NCBI GenBank assembly: GCA_900541745.1
Contig: UQLA01000001.1
Span: forward strand, 62,001 to 126,000
Length of the DNA: 64,000 nt
Source: an uncultured Collinsella sp.
GTDB taxonomy: Bacteria > Actinomycetota > Coriobacteriia > Coriobacteriales > Coriobacteriaceae
Direction of reading: 5' to 3'
Shown in pieces: positions 8,561-17,656 of this stretch (position 1 is its first letter; every line of letters begins with the position of its first letter). The position numbers were made by a program, and so were the translations under genes. The notes below the pieces were generated by a model, which saw only the letters and a program-made list of their open reading frames with translations, did not search any database and was not told the DNA's origin.

Positions 8561-8897
8561 GGAACCTCCTTTCCAACTTGATTGAGAATAAAAGAAAGTA
8601 TAGTCAACGCCTAAGTATCTCTATTGAGTTATTGAAAAGTTCGAGAACGATAAAATCAAAAGACGCCCCGCTTGTAAAATCAGAGCGTTTTAAATGATAA
8701 ACATCTGAGTAGTGTCGTGTTGAGGAATGATCGGTCCGAGGACGGGACCGAACCGATATAGCGGCCAGTGAACCGAATCTCGTACTCTGCGTTTCCCAGG
8801 ATAAAACCTGCCAAAACAAACCTGTCCCTTTTTGGTAGGTTTTTGCCTTGGGAGCGGTACCATACAGGCAATGTTTAAACGAGAAAGGCGGGCTCCC
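8561..8897. other. Divergent control region between the GntR gene and the ROK kinase
   Basis: 337 bases without a gene. It holds a hairpin TCGGTCC/GGGACCGA (8731-8751) and a larger stem-loop at 8803-8843 with arms AAAACCTGCCAAAA and TTTTGGTAGGTTTT, whose loop carries the dispersed AACCTGTCCC word. The remainder is AT-rich next to the GntR start and likely contains its promoter. No riboswitch is recognised. Confidence 0.6.
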
Positions 8898-9851
8898 ATG
8901 GAACCTAAGCAGTACTACATCGGCATTGACGTCGGCGGCACTTCGGTTAAGGAGGGTCTGTTCGACGAGGACGGCAACCTGCTGGCCAAGGCCAGCGTGC
9001 CTACGCCTCCCATCGTTGACGCTGCGGGCTTTGCCGCGGTGACCGAGGCTATCGACCAGGTGGTCGCCAAGGCCCAGATTCCGCGCGCCTTTGTGGCTGG
9101 CATTGGCCTGGCCGTTCCGTGCCCCATCCCGGCGTCGGGCGATGCCAAGGTCAAGGCCAACATTGCCATTAACCTGCCCGAGCTGAGGATCGCCATTCAG
9201 CAGCACTGCCCCGACGCGGTCGTTAAGTACGAGAACGATGCCAACGCCGCCGCCATGGGCGAGGCCTGGCTCGCCTCTGCCAAGGGCGTGCAGAACGTGG
9301 TGATGGTCACCATCGGTACCGGCGTGGGTGGCGGCGTTATCGTTAATGGCGACGTGGTATCGGGCGTTGTGGGTGCTGGCGGCGAGATTGGCCACATGTG
9401 CCTGAACCCAGCTGAGGAGCGCACCTGCGGCTGCGGCGGCCATGGCCACCTGGAGCAGTATTCCAGCGCCACCGGCGTGGTGAGCAACTACCTTGCCGAG
9501 TGCAAGAAGGCGGGCGTCGAGCCCATCGAGCTCACCGGCCCCTCCGATTCCAAGGACGTGTTCCAGGCCTGCCGCGAGGGAGACAAGCTCGCGCTGGCCG
9601 CGGCCGATACCATGGCCGATTATCTCGGTCGTGCCCTGGCGCTTATTGCCAACGTGGTCGACCCCGAGATGTTCCTGATCGGCGGCGGTGCGTCTGCCTC
9701 GGCCGATGTCTACCTCGACAAGGTTCGCGAGCACTTCCAGCGCTACGCGCTTTCCGCCTCGCGCGAGACGCCCATTAAGGTCGCTTCGCTCGGCAACGAC
9801 GCCGGCATCATCGGTGCCGCCTACGTAGCCCTGCGCGCTGCCGGCAAATAG
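8898..9851 (+). CDS. ROK-family sugar kinase (glucokinase-like)
   Basis: 317 residues. N-terminal phosphate-binding motif IGIDVGGTSVKEG, sugar-binding ENDANAAAMGEAW, the second phosphate motif VTIGTGVGGGVIV, then a zinc motif of the ROK type in the form CGCGGHGHLEQ. In most ROK proteins the latter is CGCGxxGCxE, so the third Cys is His here; His can still ligate zinc. Probable reaction: ATP-dependent phosphorylation of glucose or a related hexose. ATG 8898 is chosen over the upstream ATG 8871 because the family starts right before YIGIDVGGT and AAAGG precedes it. Confidence 0.9.
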   Translation: MEPKQYYIGIDVGGTSVKEGLFDEDGNLLAKASVPTPPIVDAAGFAAVTEAIDQVVAKAQIPRAFVAGIGLAVPCPIPASGDAKVKANIAINLPELRIAIQQHCPDAVVKYENDANAAAMGEAWLASAKGVQNVVMVTIGTGVGGGVIVNGDVVSGVVGAGGEIGHMCLNPAEERTCGCGGHGHLEQYSSATGVVSNYLAECKKAGVEPIELTGPSDSKDVFQACREGDKLALAAADTMADYLGRALALIANVVDPEMFLIGGGASASADVYLDKVREHFQRYALSASRETPIKVASLGNDAGIIGAAYVALRAAGK

Positions 9852-9861
9852 CTGGTGCAAG

Positions 9862-9893
9862 GGGGTCAGGTTACTTTGCACCAACATGGTGCA
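9862..9893. repeat. Dispersed repeat copy 2 (GGGGTCAGGTTACTTTGCA)
   Basis: Matches 3459-3490 at 31 of 32 positions. It contains the small palindrome TTGCACCA-ACA-TGGTGCAA and is followed by AAAGGGACAG. It lies just after the ROK kinase. Confidence 0.75.
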
Positions 9894-10017
9894 AAAGGGA
9901 CAGCCTTGGCCCCCATGCCTGCCACAAAATATGCCGTGGCCCTTCTGTCTGCGAAGGCTCGGCATCGGCGTGCTACCATAGCTACGTCCAAGTACACATA
10001 TCAAGTGGAGGATATCC

Positions 10018-10941
10018 ATGGCAAACGTTCTTGTCTTTGGTCACCAGAACCCCGATAACGACGCCATCATGAGCGCCGTCGTCCTGTCCCAGCTGCTCAA
10101 CCAGGTTGAGTATGCCGGCAACACCTACGAGGCCTGCGCCCTTGGTCAGCTTCCGGCAGAGTCCGCCAAGCTGCTTGCCGACGCCGGCATCTCCGAGCCT
10201 CGCGTGATTGAGTCCGTCGAGGCCGGTCAGCTCGTCGTCCTCACCGACCACAACGAGTCCGCCCAGTCCGTCGCCGGCCTTAAGGACGCCACGGTCTTTG
10301 GCGTCGTCGACCATCACCGCATCGGCGACTTCGAGACCGCCGGCCCGCTGCACTACATCTGCCTGCCCTGGGGCTCCAGCTGCACCATCGTCACCAAGCT
10401 CGCCGGCGTGCTCGGCGTTGAGCTTTCCGACGTCCAGGCCAAGCTGCTGCTCTCGGCCATGATGACCGATACGCTCATGCTCAAGAGCCCCACCACCACC
10501 GATGTCGACCGCGCCGTTGCCGCCAAGCTCGGCGAGCAAGTGGGCGTCGACCCGGTCAAGTTTGGCATGGAGGTCTTCCTTACCCGTCCGTCCGGCTCCT
10601 TCACCGCTGCCGAGATGGTCGGCAACGACATCAAGATGTTCGAGCCCGCCGGCAAGAAGCTGCTCATCGGCCAGTACGAGACCGTCGACAAGAGCCGCGC
10701 GCTCGGCATGATCGACGAGATTCGCGAGGCCATGCGCGCCTACGCCGCCGAGAAGGGTGCTGACGGCATTGTCCTGTGCATCACCGACATCATGGAGGAG
10801 GGCTCGCAGGTCCTGCTCGAGGGCGAGACCGAGGCTGCTCAGAAGGGCCTGGGCATTGCCGACGAGCACGACGGCGTCTGGATGCCGGGCGTCCTCTCCC
10901 GTAAGAAGCAGGTCGCTGCTCCCATCATGGCCGCCTGCTAG
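10018..10941 (+). CDS. ppaC: Manganese-dependent inorganic pyrophosphatase (family II)
   Basis: 307-residue DHH-family enzyme that hydrolyses pyrophosphate to two phosphates. Metal-site motifs: VFGHQNPDNDAI at the N-terminus, DHNE, and the DHH box GVVDHHRIGDFE. The second domain carries the usual RPSGSFTAAEM and a closing SRKKQVAAPI. There are no CBS domains, so this is the short unregulated form. AGTGGAGG precedes the ATG. It is a single transcription unit ending at a strong terminator. Confidence 0.97.
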   Translation: MANVLVFGHQNPDNDAIMSAVVLSQLLNQVEYAGNTYEACALGQLPAESAKLLADAGISEPRVIESVEAGQLVVLTDHNESAQSVAGLKDATVFGVVDHHRIGDFETAGPLHYICLPWGSSCTIVTKLAGVLGVELSDVQAKLLLSAMMTDTLMLKSPTTTDVDRAVAAKLGEQVGVDPVKFGMEVFLTRPSGSFTAAEMVGNDIKMFEPAGKKLLIGQYETVDKSRALGMIDEIREAMRAYAAEKGADGIVLCITDIMEEGSQVLLEGETEAAQKGLGIADEHDGVWMPGVLSRKKQVAAPIMAAC

Positions 10942-10962
10942 GCTCTTTTGACCTAACACCGA

Positions 10963-11001
10963 CGACCGGATCGCGGACGCCCCGCGCTCCGGTCGTTTTT
11001 T
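10963..11001 (+). terminator. Terminator of ppaC
   Basis: Stem CGACCGGATCGCGG / CCGCGCTCCGGTCG with a short loop, followed by T6. Confidence 0.88.
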
Positions 11002-11209
11002 GTGCGCGGCGCCGCGTCGTCTCTTGGACAGGCGTGCCCGCGCCGTTGAGCAAATAATGTTCAACCTGTGGTTCCGCTTTTCGGCCACGCCTGCATGCTT
11101 GTCGTGCAGGGTAGGCTAGATGCAAGCGTAATACGTTAGAGCGCGGCGCCGCCACTTGGGCGGGCCGTGCTTTTTTAAGACGGGAGCCATCCCGTGAAAG
11201 GAGCCGCCC

Positions 11210-12568
11210 ATGGCAGCAACTGAGCAGCTGTTCAACGTTCGTGAGCGCAAGCGCTTTGAACGTCACGACATCTGGGAGCGCATCGCCGAGAACGGCACGA
11301 TTTCCGCCGCCGTCATGGTCTTCGCCGCCATCGCCGCCGTCATTTGCGCCAACACCGATGCCTACGAGGCTATCCATCATTTTTTGGAGACCCCGCTGTA
11401 TGTGGGTCTGGGCAACCTGACGGCCGGTCTCACCGTCGAGCTTTTCGTCAACGACTTCCTCATGGCGATCTTCTTTTTACTCGTGGGCATTGAGCTTAAG
11501 TACGAGATGACAGTTGGCGAGCTCAAGAACCCGCGCCAGGCCATGCTCCCCATGCTGGCGGCCGTGGGCGGCGTCGTCGTTCCCGCCTGCATCTACCTGA
11601 TCTTTAACCATGCCGGCGCGCACAACGGCTGGGCCATCCCCATGGCAACCGATATTGCCTTTGCACTGGGCGTGCTGTCGCTTTTGGGCAACCGTGTGCC
11701 CAACGGCGTGCGCGTGTTCTTCTCGACGCTCGCCATCGCCGACGACCTCATCTCCATCGCCGCCATCGCCATTTTCTACGGTCAGAGCCCCAATCCGTTT
11801 TGGTTGGGCGCCGCCGCGCTTGTGACCTGCGCGCTCGTGTGGCTCAACAAGACGCAGCATTACCGCCTTGCCCCGTATTCGGTACTGGGCCTGCTGTTGT
11901 GGTTCTGCATGTTCAAGAGCGGCGTGCACGCTACGCTTGCTGGCGTCATCCTGGCCTTCACCATCCCGGCCAAGTGCGGTGTTAAGCTCGATAGCCTCAC
12001 CGATTGGCTGGGCGAGTGCTTGCCGCTGCTCGATGACCGCTACGACGACGAGGCGCACATCCTGGGCCAGCATGACTTTACCGTCTCGACCACCAAAGTC
12101 GAGCGCGTCATGCACCGCGTGACCCCGCCGCTCATCCGCATGGAGCGCCTGATCTCCACGCCGGTCAACTTTGTGATCCTGCCGATCTTTGCGTTCGTCA
12201 ACGCACAGGTTCGCCTAGTGGGCGTGGACATGAGCACGCTGCTCACCGACCCGGTGACGCTCGGCGTGTACTTTGGCATGCTGCTGGGTAAGCCGATCGG
12301 TATCTTTGGCATGACGTTTGCCCTGGTTAAGCTTAGGGCCTGCGAGCTGCCGCACAATGTCAACTGGCATATGATTGCCGGCGTGGGCATTCTGGGCGGT
12401 ATCGGCTTTACCATGTCGATTCTCATCAGCGGCCTCGCCTTCCCGACGGCCCAGTTTGAGGTTCTGGCTGCCAAGGCCGCTATTCTCGCCGGCTCTGTCA
12501 CCGCGGCCGTACTTGGCATGATCTACATGAGTGTGATCTGCAAGCACCCCGCGCCCAAGAACGAGTAG
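11210..12568 (+). CDS. nhaA: Na+/H+ antiporter NhaA
   Basis: 452 residues with about 12 membrane helices. The ion-binding pair is visible as D178/D179 in LAIADDLISIAAIA, and MATDIAFALGVL and VGIELKYEM are also NhaA signatures. It exports sodium in exchange for protons for pH and salt homeostasis. It is longer than the roughly 390-residue enteric protein, mainly from a hydrophilic loop around WLGECLPLLDDRYDDEAHIL. AAAGGAG precedes the ATG. The 268-base leader after ppaC is long but I recognise no ion riboswitch in it. Confidence 0.96.
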   Translation: MAATEQLFNVRERKRFERHDIWERIAENGTISAAVMVFAAIAAVICANTDAYEAIHHFLETPLYVGLGNLTAGLTVELFVNDFLMAIFFLLVGIELKYEMTVGELKNPRQAMLPMLAAVGGVVVPACIYLIFNHAGAHNGWAIPMATDIAFALGVLSLLGNRVPNGVRVFFSTLAIADDLISIAAIAIFYGQSPNPFWLGAAALVTCALVWLNKTQHYRLAPYSVLGLLLWFCMFKSGVHATLAGVILAFTIPAKCGVKLDSLTDWLGECLPLLDDRYDDEAHILGQHDFTVSTTKVERVMHRVTPPLIRMERLISTPVNFVILPIFAFVNAQVRLVGVDMSTLLTDPVTLGVYFGMLLGKPIGIFGMTFALVKLRACELPHNVNWHMIAGVGILGGIGFTMSILISGLAFPTAQFEVLAAKAAILAGSVTAAVLGMIYMSVICKHPAPKNE

Positions 12569-12661
12569 GCGCGTAGAAACAGACGCCAGAGCCTGCTCGA
12601 GCGCGTGTAAAACGCGGTTTTGAGTGGTACTTGCCACCTGCCGGACACCCCAGTGGCCAAA

Positions 12662-12702
12662 AAACGCCGTTTGTGAGTACTGTCACAAACGGCGTTTCAT
12701 TT
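12662..12702 (+). terminator. Terminator of nhaA
   Basis: 15-bp stem AAACGCCGTTTGTGA / TCACAAACGGCGTTT with loop GTACTG and CATTTT after it. The loop side carries GAGTACTGTCAC, the same word found in the repeat family at 12835 and 27187. Confidence 0.82.
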
Positions 12703-12834
12703 TAGGCGCGAAAAATAATGTACAAATCTATTCTGTCTGTGCATTAACGATTGCGTGGCTGGACGAAAAATGCTGATGCATCCTTCCAAAACCGGACACA
12801 AAAGGCCAAGACTGGCCTTTTTAATTCAAAATCG

Positions 12835-12889
12835 CTGTTACTAAAAAAGTAACAGTACTCATATTTGCTATTTTTTGACCACAGGCCCC
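12835..12889. repeat. Dispersed palindromic repeat (AGTAACAGTACTCATATTTG)
   Basis: Begins with hairpin CTGTTACT-AAAAA-AGTAACAG and continues TACTCATATTTGCTATTTTTTG. The block from about 12848 to 12880 recurs at 27371-27404 and, inverted, at 27187-27235. It lies in a 332-base gap after nhaA that otherwise holds only the nhaA terminator. Confidence 0.78.
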
Positions 12890-12900
12890 AATGACTAGGT
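12886..12900. repeat. 15-bp exact repeat CCCCAATGACTAGGT
   Basis: The same 15 bases occur at 47073-47087, in both cases just outside the end of a gene. Probably a fragment of an extragenic repeat. Confidence 0.6.
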
Positions 12901-13155
12901 TTATTCCACGGTGCCGTAGATGGCGCCCCAGCCGTGGGCGGCCAAGGCGGAGTTGAGCTGGTCGCAAAGTGACTGGCGGTCGTAATAGCCGGGCGGTAGC
13001 AGGTTCACGATTTCCATGAGATCGGGCGCCAGGTCCAAGATTTCGGCCTGTACGATCAGATCCAGGCGGTCGATGGCGTGGCGGTCGTAAAACAGCCCGT
13101 CGACCAGGCGCTGCAGGTCGCCGAATTCCTCGGCCTGGAACGATCCGTACTCCAT
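12901..13155 (-). CDS. Small hypothetical protein
   Basis: 84 residues, not recognised. The sequence is acidic and probably helical: MEYGSFQAEEFGDLQRLVD, then LIVQAEILDLAPDLMEIVNL, ending LCDQLNSALAAHGWGAIYG. There is no signal peptide or membrane helix, so it is likely cytoplasmic. ATG 13155 is chosen because AAGGAGG stands 6 bases before it; the open frame extends 17 codons further without such a site. It is divergent from the aminotransferase gene. Confidence 0.75.
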   Translation of the reverse strand: MEYGSFQAEEFGDLQRLVDGLFYDRHAIDRLDLIVQAEILDLAPDLMEIVNLLPPGYYDRQSLCDQLNSALAAHGWGAIYGTVE

Positions 13156-13304
13156 AGTGCCTCCTTGGGTGCCCCACGCCGGCATGCGCGGCGATTCGTA
13201 ATTCATTGCGATGGACTTAATCTATCACGGCTTCATAACGTTGCGACGGTGGCGGTCTATACTTAGAAGAATTGCAACGTACCGCTTCGTGAAAGGTCGC
13301 ACCC

Positions 13305-14609
13305 ATGCAGACGATCTACCAGAAGATGGAAACCACCGAACTCGATGCCGCCATCGAGGCGCTCAAGGCCGAGGTCGCCGAGGTCAAGGCCAAGGGCCTG
13401 GCGCTCGACATGGCCCGCGGCAAGCCGTCGCCCTCCCAGGTGGACATCTCTCGACCCATGCTCGATATCCTCAACGCCGACGCCGATCTGCACGATGGCA
13501 ACGTCGACTGCTCCAACTACGGCTGCTTTGAGGGCATTCCCTCGGCACGCAAGCTAGCGGGGGAGTTCCTGGGTTGCCCCGCCGAGCAGACGCTCGTGCT
13601 GGGTTCGTCGAGCCTTTTGATCGAGCACGATATCGCCGGTATGTTCTGGCGTTGCGGCTCATGTGGTAGCGACCCTTGGGAGGCTTACGAGGCCGCGCAC
13701 GACGGCAAGAAGGTCAAGTTCCTGTGCCCGGTTCCCGGCTACGACCGCCACTTTGGCATCACCGCCGATCTGGGTATCGAGAACGTCCCCGTCGCGATGA
13801 CTGACAACGGCCCCGACATGGACGAGGTCGAGCGTCTCGTTGCCGCCGACGATTCCATCAAGGGTATCTGGTGCGTGCCCAAGTATTCCAACCCCACGGG
13901 CATTACCTTTAGCGAGGACACCGTGCGTCGCCTGGTCGAGATGCCCACGGCCGCGCCCGATTTCCGCATCTTCTGGGACAACGCCTACTGCGTGCACGAC
14001 CTGTACGACGAGACCGACGAGCTCGCCAATATCTTCGACCTCGCTCGCGCGGCGGGCACCGAGGATCGCGTGGTGGCCTTCGCCTCGACGTCCAAGATCA
14101 CCTTCCCGGGCGCCGGTATCGGCTTTATCGGTGCGAGCCCCGCGGTCATCGCCGAGTTCTCCAAGCGCCTGAAGGCCGGCCTCATCAGCGCCGATAAGCT
14201 CAACCAACTGCGCCACGTGCGTTTCCTTCCCACTATCGAGGCGGTCAAGGAGCACATGAAAAAGCACGCCGAGTTCTTGCGCCCGCGCTTTGAGGCCGTT
14301 GAGCGCAAGCTCACCGAGGGCCTGGGCGATACGGGTTGCGCCACTTGGACGCATCCCCGCGGCGGCTACTTTGTGAGCTTTGATGGTCCCGAGGGCTCGG
14401 CCCAAAAGGTCGCTGCGCTTTGTGCTGACCTGGGCGTCAAGCTCACGCCGGCCGGTGCTACCTGGCCCTATGGCAAGGACCCGCGCGATACCAACATCCG
14501 CATCGCGCCGAGCTATCCCACGGTCGAGGACCTGGAGGCCGCGCTCGATGTGCTGGTGCTGGCCGTTAAGCTTGTCGCTGCCGAGCTCGCGCGTGCCGAG
14601 CGCGCCTAA
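13305..14609 (+). CDS. PLP-dependent aminotransferase, probable aspartate aminotransferase (class I, actinobacterial subgroup)
   Basis: 434 residues, fold type I. The PLP lysine is in FASTSKITFPGAGIGF; the cofactor-binding Asn and Asp/Tyr lie in KYSNPTGITF and FWDNAYCVHDLY. ALDMARGKPSPSQVDISRPM at the start and the overall length resemble the AspT-type aspartate aminotransferases of Corynebacterium rather than enteric AspC. Expected role: transfer of the amino group between glutamate and oxaloacetate, although other acceptors cannot be excluded. GAAAGG precedes the ATG; an internal ATG at 13326 is a less likely start. Confidence 0.88.
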   Translation: MQTIYQKMETTELDAAIEALKAEVAEVKAKGLALDMARGKPSPSQVDISRPMLDILNADADLHDGNVDCSNYGCFEGIPSARKLAGEFLGCPAEQTLVLGSSSLLIEHDIAGMFWRCGSCGSDPWEAYEAAHDGKKVKFLCPVPGYDRHFGITADLGIENVPVAMTDNGPDMDEVERLVAADDSIKGIWCVPKYSNPTGITFSEDTVRRLVEMPTAAPDFRIFWDNAYCVHDLYDETDELANIFDLARAAGTEDRVVAFASTSKITFPGAGIGFIGASPAVIAEFSKRLKAGLISADKLNQLRHVRFLPTIEAVKEHMKKHAEFLRPRFEAVERKLTEGLGDTGCATWTHPRGGYFVSFDGPEGSAQKVAALCADLGVKLTPAGATWPYGKDPRDTNIRIAPSYPTVEDLEAALDVLVLAVKLVAAELARAERA

Positions 14610-14660
14610 CGCGCGGCTTCCCGTACTATCCGCACCTTCGATACGTAAAGGAGCATATAC

Positions 14661-14975
14661 ATGGATTTGGGTATTTCCACCAACCCCACGCCAGAGCTCT
14701 ACACCATTAAGGTAACCGGCGAGATCGACATCTCTAACGCCGATAGCCTGCGCAATGCCATCGACCTGGCGCTCGAGCAGCCCACTGAGGCCGTTGAGCT
14801 CGATTTTGCCCAGGTGAGCTACATCGATTCGACGGGCATTGGCGTGCTCGTGGGCGCCGCGCACCACGCGGTCGACCACGGCAAGCGCTTTAGCTGCACC
14901 AATGTGCAGCCCCCGGTGATGCGCGTGGTCCAGCTGTTGGGTGTCGACCAGGAGATTTCGATCACCGCTGCATAA
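14661..14975 (+). CDS. STAS-domain anti-sigma factor antagonist
   Basis: 104 residues, a complete STAS domain (SpoIIAA/RsbV type). The phosphorylated serine is S57 in YIDSTGIGVLVGA. In this family an anti-sigma kinase phosphorylates the serine, and the unphosphorylated form frees a sigma factor. No partner kinase or sigma factor is in the window, so its partner is unknown. AAAGGAG precedes the ATG. Confidence 0.93.
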   Translation: MDLGISTNPTPELYTIKVTGEIDISNADSLRNAIDLALEQPTEAVELDFAQVSYIDSTGIGVLVGAAHHAVDHGKRFSCTNVQPPVMRVVQLLGVDQEISITAA

Positions 14976-15127
14976 TCTTTGCCCCAAAAGGGCGTGCCGT
15001 TTGGCATATGTTTGTGATGCGCTCGGACGTTTTGGCGTCCGGGCGCTATACTTGACCGAATGAATAGACGAGTTCCGGCCGAATGGCGCGGTGCGGGCTC
15101 GACTCACATCGAGCCTTGGAGGTATGT

Positions 15128-15709
15128 GTGTTTGGTATTGGAGAGGGTGAGCTCGCGATCATCGTGGTCTTCGGCTTTTTGCTGTTTGGCCCGGATAAGC
15201 TCCCGCAGATGGGCCGCACGATCGGCCGTGCCATCCGTCAGTTCCGCGAGACGCAGGAAAAGATGACGGCCGTTGTTCAGTCTGAGATTATCGATCCGGT
15301 AAGCGAGGCCGCTTCGGCACCGGTCAAGCCCAAGAAGACTGCCGTCGATGACGATTCCGATGCGGACAAGGATGCCGCCGAGACGGCAGCGCCCGCCAAG
15401 AAGGAGACCTTTGCCGAGCGCCGTGCCCGCCTTGCTGCCGAGAAGGCCGCGAGCGAGGCTGCCGCCGAGGGCGAGGGTGCTGCTGAGGAGGCCGAGGGTG
15501 CCGAGCCTGCCGCTGCCGCCGAGCCTGTCGTCGAGCCCGAGCCTGCTGCAGAACCGGAGCCCGAGCCCGAGCCGGTAGAGCCCACGACGGCCGACCTCTA
15601 CGCCCGTCGTCCCCGCAAGCGCAAGGCCGTCGTCGACCAGCTCGCCCGCGAGCTCGAGGCCGAGGACGACGCCGCTGCCGCCGACGCCTCGAAGGGAGGC
15701 GATGAGTAA
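15128..15709 (+). CDS. tatA: Twin-arginine translocase subunit TatA/TatB
   Basis: 193 residues. One N-terminal membrane helix (FGIGEGELAIIVVFGFLLFG), then the hinge PDKLPQMGRTIGRAIRQF and an amphipathic helix, as in TatA/TatB. The rest is a long, disordered Glu/Ala/Pro tail of about 110 residues, ending in a basic cluster RRPRKRKAVV. The start is GTG 15128 behind TTGGAGG; the open frame continues upstream but lacks family likeness. Its stop overlaps the tatC start by one base, so the two are coupled. A separate TatB is not seen, so this may do both jobs. Confidence 0.9.
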   Translation: MFGIGEGELAIIVVFGFLLFGPDKLPQMGRTIGRAIRQFRETQEKMTAVVQSEIIDPVSEAASAPVKPKKTAVDDDSDADKDAAETAAPAKKETFAERRARLAAEKAASEAAAEGEGAAEEAEGAEPAAAAEPVVEPEPAAEPEPEPEPVEPTTADLYARRPRKRKAVVDQLARELEAEDDAAAADASKGGDE

Positions 15710-16500
15710 TGCCTATCGGACCTGCGCGCATGCCGCTCTTCGATCACCTGGGAGAGCTCCGTCGCCGCCTGACTATCGTGGTCGTGTCGGTGTTTGCCGC
15801 CGCCATCGTGCTGTATTTCGCCACGCCCGTGGTGCTCGACATCCTGGAAGACCCCATCCGCTCCTTTGTGCCGGACGGTAAGTTCTACATCACCACCACG
15901 CTCGGCGGCTTTGGCCTGCGCTTCTCGCTGGCCATCAAGATGGCCGTGGTCATGTGCACGCCCATGATCATCTGGCAGATTCTAGCATTTTTCCTGCCGG
16001 CGCTGCGTCCCAACGAGCGCAAATGGGTCGTGCCCACGGTGCTCGCCTCGACGGTGCTGTTCTTCCTGGGCGCCATCTTCTGCTATTTCATCATCATCCC
16101 GGCGGGCTTTGAGTGGCTTATCGGCGAGACCTCGGCCGTCGCCACGGCGCTGCCCGACCTGGAGAACTACGTCAACATGGAGCTGCTCTTTATGATCGGC
16201 TTTGGCGTGGCGTTTGAGCTGCCGCTTATCATCTTCTACCTGTCCGTCTTCCACATCGTGTCCTACGCGGCCTTCCGCGGCGCCTGGCGCTACGTGTACG
16301 TGGGCCTGCTTGTGGGCTCGGCTGTGATTACGCCCGACGGCTCGCCCGTTACGCTGGGCCTCATGTATGGTGCCCTGCTCTCGCTCTACGAGATTTCGCT
16401 CGCCATTGCTCGCGTGGTCATTACCGCGCGCGAGGGCAAGGAGGGCTTGTTTGTGAGCCGTCTGGACCTGTTCTCGGACGATGAGGACGACGAGGAGTAA
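15709..16500 (+). CDS. tatC: Sec-independent protein translocase TatC
   Basis: 263 residues with six predicted membrane helices. N-terminal family signature MPLFDHLGELRRRL, which contacts the twin-arginine signal, and a conserved Glu in the cytoplasmic loop region. It moves folded proteins, often metal-cofactor enzymes, across the membrane. It ends in an acidic tail (FSDDEDDEE). It is translationally coupled to tatA, and hypA starts 6 bases after its stop, so transport and nickel-enzyme maturation appear to share one transcript. Confidence 0.96.
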   Translation: MPIGPARMPLFDHLGELRRRLTIVVVSVFAAAIVLYFATPVVLDILEDPIRSFVPDGKFYITTTLGGFGLRFSLAIKMAVVMCTPMIIWQILAFFLPALRPNERKWVVPTVLASTVLFFLGAIFCYFIIIPAGFEWLIGETSAVATALPDLENYVNMELLFMIGFGVAFELPLIIFYLSVFHIVSYAAFRGAWRYVYVGLLVGSAVITPDGSPVTLGLMYGALLSLYEISLAIARVVITAREGKEGLFVSRLDLFSDDEDDEE

Positions 16501-16506
16501 ATCGGT

Positions 16507-16863
16507 ATGCACGAGGTTGGCATTGTCAACGGCATACTCGATACAGTGATTCGCGCGGCGCGTGGGGCGGGGGCCTCGCGCGCCGTTTTGGTAACGCTGC
16601 GTATCGGGGATATGACCGAAGTTGTGCGCGAGGCGCTCGACTTTGCGTGGGAGACATTTCGCGATGAGGACCCGCTCACGCGAGGCTGCGAGCTTGCCGT
16701 GGAGGAAGTCCATCCACAAAGCGAGTGTCTGGACTGCGGGGAGGTCTTTGAGCACGATCGCTTCCATTGCCGCTGTCCCCAATGTGGCGGCGCCAACGTG
16801 CGCCTGCTGCACGGCCGCGAACTCGACATCGCAAGTATCGAAATCGAAACCCCCGACGATTAG
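16507..16863 (+). CDS. hypA: Hydrogenase/urease nickel incorporation protein HypA
   Basis: 118 residues. The nickel-binding N-terminus MHE (His2) and the zinc site formed by CLDC (74-77) and CPQC (90-93) are both present. HypA delivers nickel to [NiFe] hydrogenase together with HypB, which follows 55 bases later. It follows tatC by 6 bases. No hydrogenase structural gene is in the window. Confidence 0.95.
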   Translation: MHEVGIVNGILDTVIRAARGAGASRAVLVTLRIGDMTEVVREALDFAWETFRDEDPLTRGCELAVEEVHPQSECLDCGEVFEHDRFHCRCPQCGGANVRLLHGRELDIASIEIETPDD

Positions 16864-16918
16864 CCCATCAGCCACCTGGGGACGGGGTATAAAGGGGCAA
16901 AAGTAAGGAGCGCCGAGT

Positions 16919-17602
16919 ATGGCTGAGAAAACGATTGATATCGCGTCGCCGATTCTGTCGCGCAATGAGCGCCTGGCAGATCAGCTGCGTCAGCGATTTA
17001 AAGAGACGGGCACCTATGTGATCAATGTGCTGTCGAGCCCTGGCTCGGGCAAGACCACTACGATTCTGGGCACCAACGAGCGCCTGCGCGACAAGGCGGG
17101 CCTGCGTTGCGCCGTCATCGAGGGTGATATCGCCTCGGACGTCGACGCCATTACCATGAAGGAAGCCGGCATGCCCGCCATCCAGATCAACACGGGCGGC
17201 CTGTGCCACCTCGAGGGCAACATGATCATGGAGGCCGTCGACGCCTTCGATCAGGCTGTGGGTCTGGAAAACATTGACGTCATCTTTATCGAAAACGTGG
17301 GTAACCTGGTCTGCCCAGTCGACTTTGACCTGGGCGAGAACCTGTCCATCATGATCCTCTCGGTGCCCGAGGGCGACGACAAGCCCATCAAGTACCCGGG
17401 CATCTTCCAACACGCCGGCGCGCAGTTGCTCAACAAGGTCGACGTGGCTCCGGCTTTCGATTTTGACATGGATAGGTATACTAAGACACTCGATGACCTC
17501 AATCCGCAGGCGCCGCGGTTTGCCGTGAGCGCGCGCAAGGGCGAGGGCATGGATGCCTGGTGCGATTGGCTCATCGGGCAGATTGAGCAAGCAAGGGCGT
17601 AA
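16919..17602 (+). CDS. hypB: Hydrogenase nickel incorporation GTPase HypB
   Basis: 227 residues. P-loop SSPGSGKTT (39-47), metal site in GGLCHLEGNM, GTPase motifs IENVGNLVCP and NKVD. It lacks both the N-terminal CxxCGC motif and the His-rich nickel-storage stretch that many HypB proteins carry, so it would be the simple GTPase form. AAGGAG precedes the ATG. It pairs with hypA. Confidence 0.95.
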   Translation: MAEKTIDIASPILSRNERLADQLRQRFKETGTYVINVLSSPGSGKTTTILGTNERLRDKAGLRCAVIEGDIASDVDAITMKEAGMPAIQINTGGLCHLEGNMIMEAVDAFDQAVGLENIDVIFIENVGNLVCPVDFDLGENLSIMILSVPEGDDKPIKYPGIFQHAGAQLLNKVDVAPAFDFDMDRYTKTLDDLNPQAPRFAVSARKGEGMDAWCDWLIGQIEQARA

Positions 17603-17656
17603 GTCGGCCGCCATACGGGCGGGCGTAGCCGCAGAGATACGAGATAGGAGCCTCTT

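Noticed and set aside
10942..11209. Ion riboswitch (nhaA motif) before nhaA
   Set aside because: The leader is long, but I could not match any conserved core beyond the ppaC terminator.
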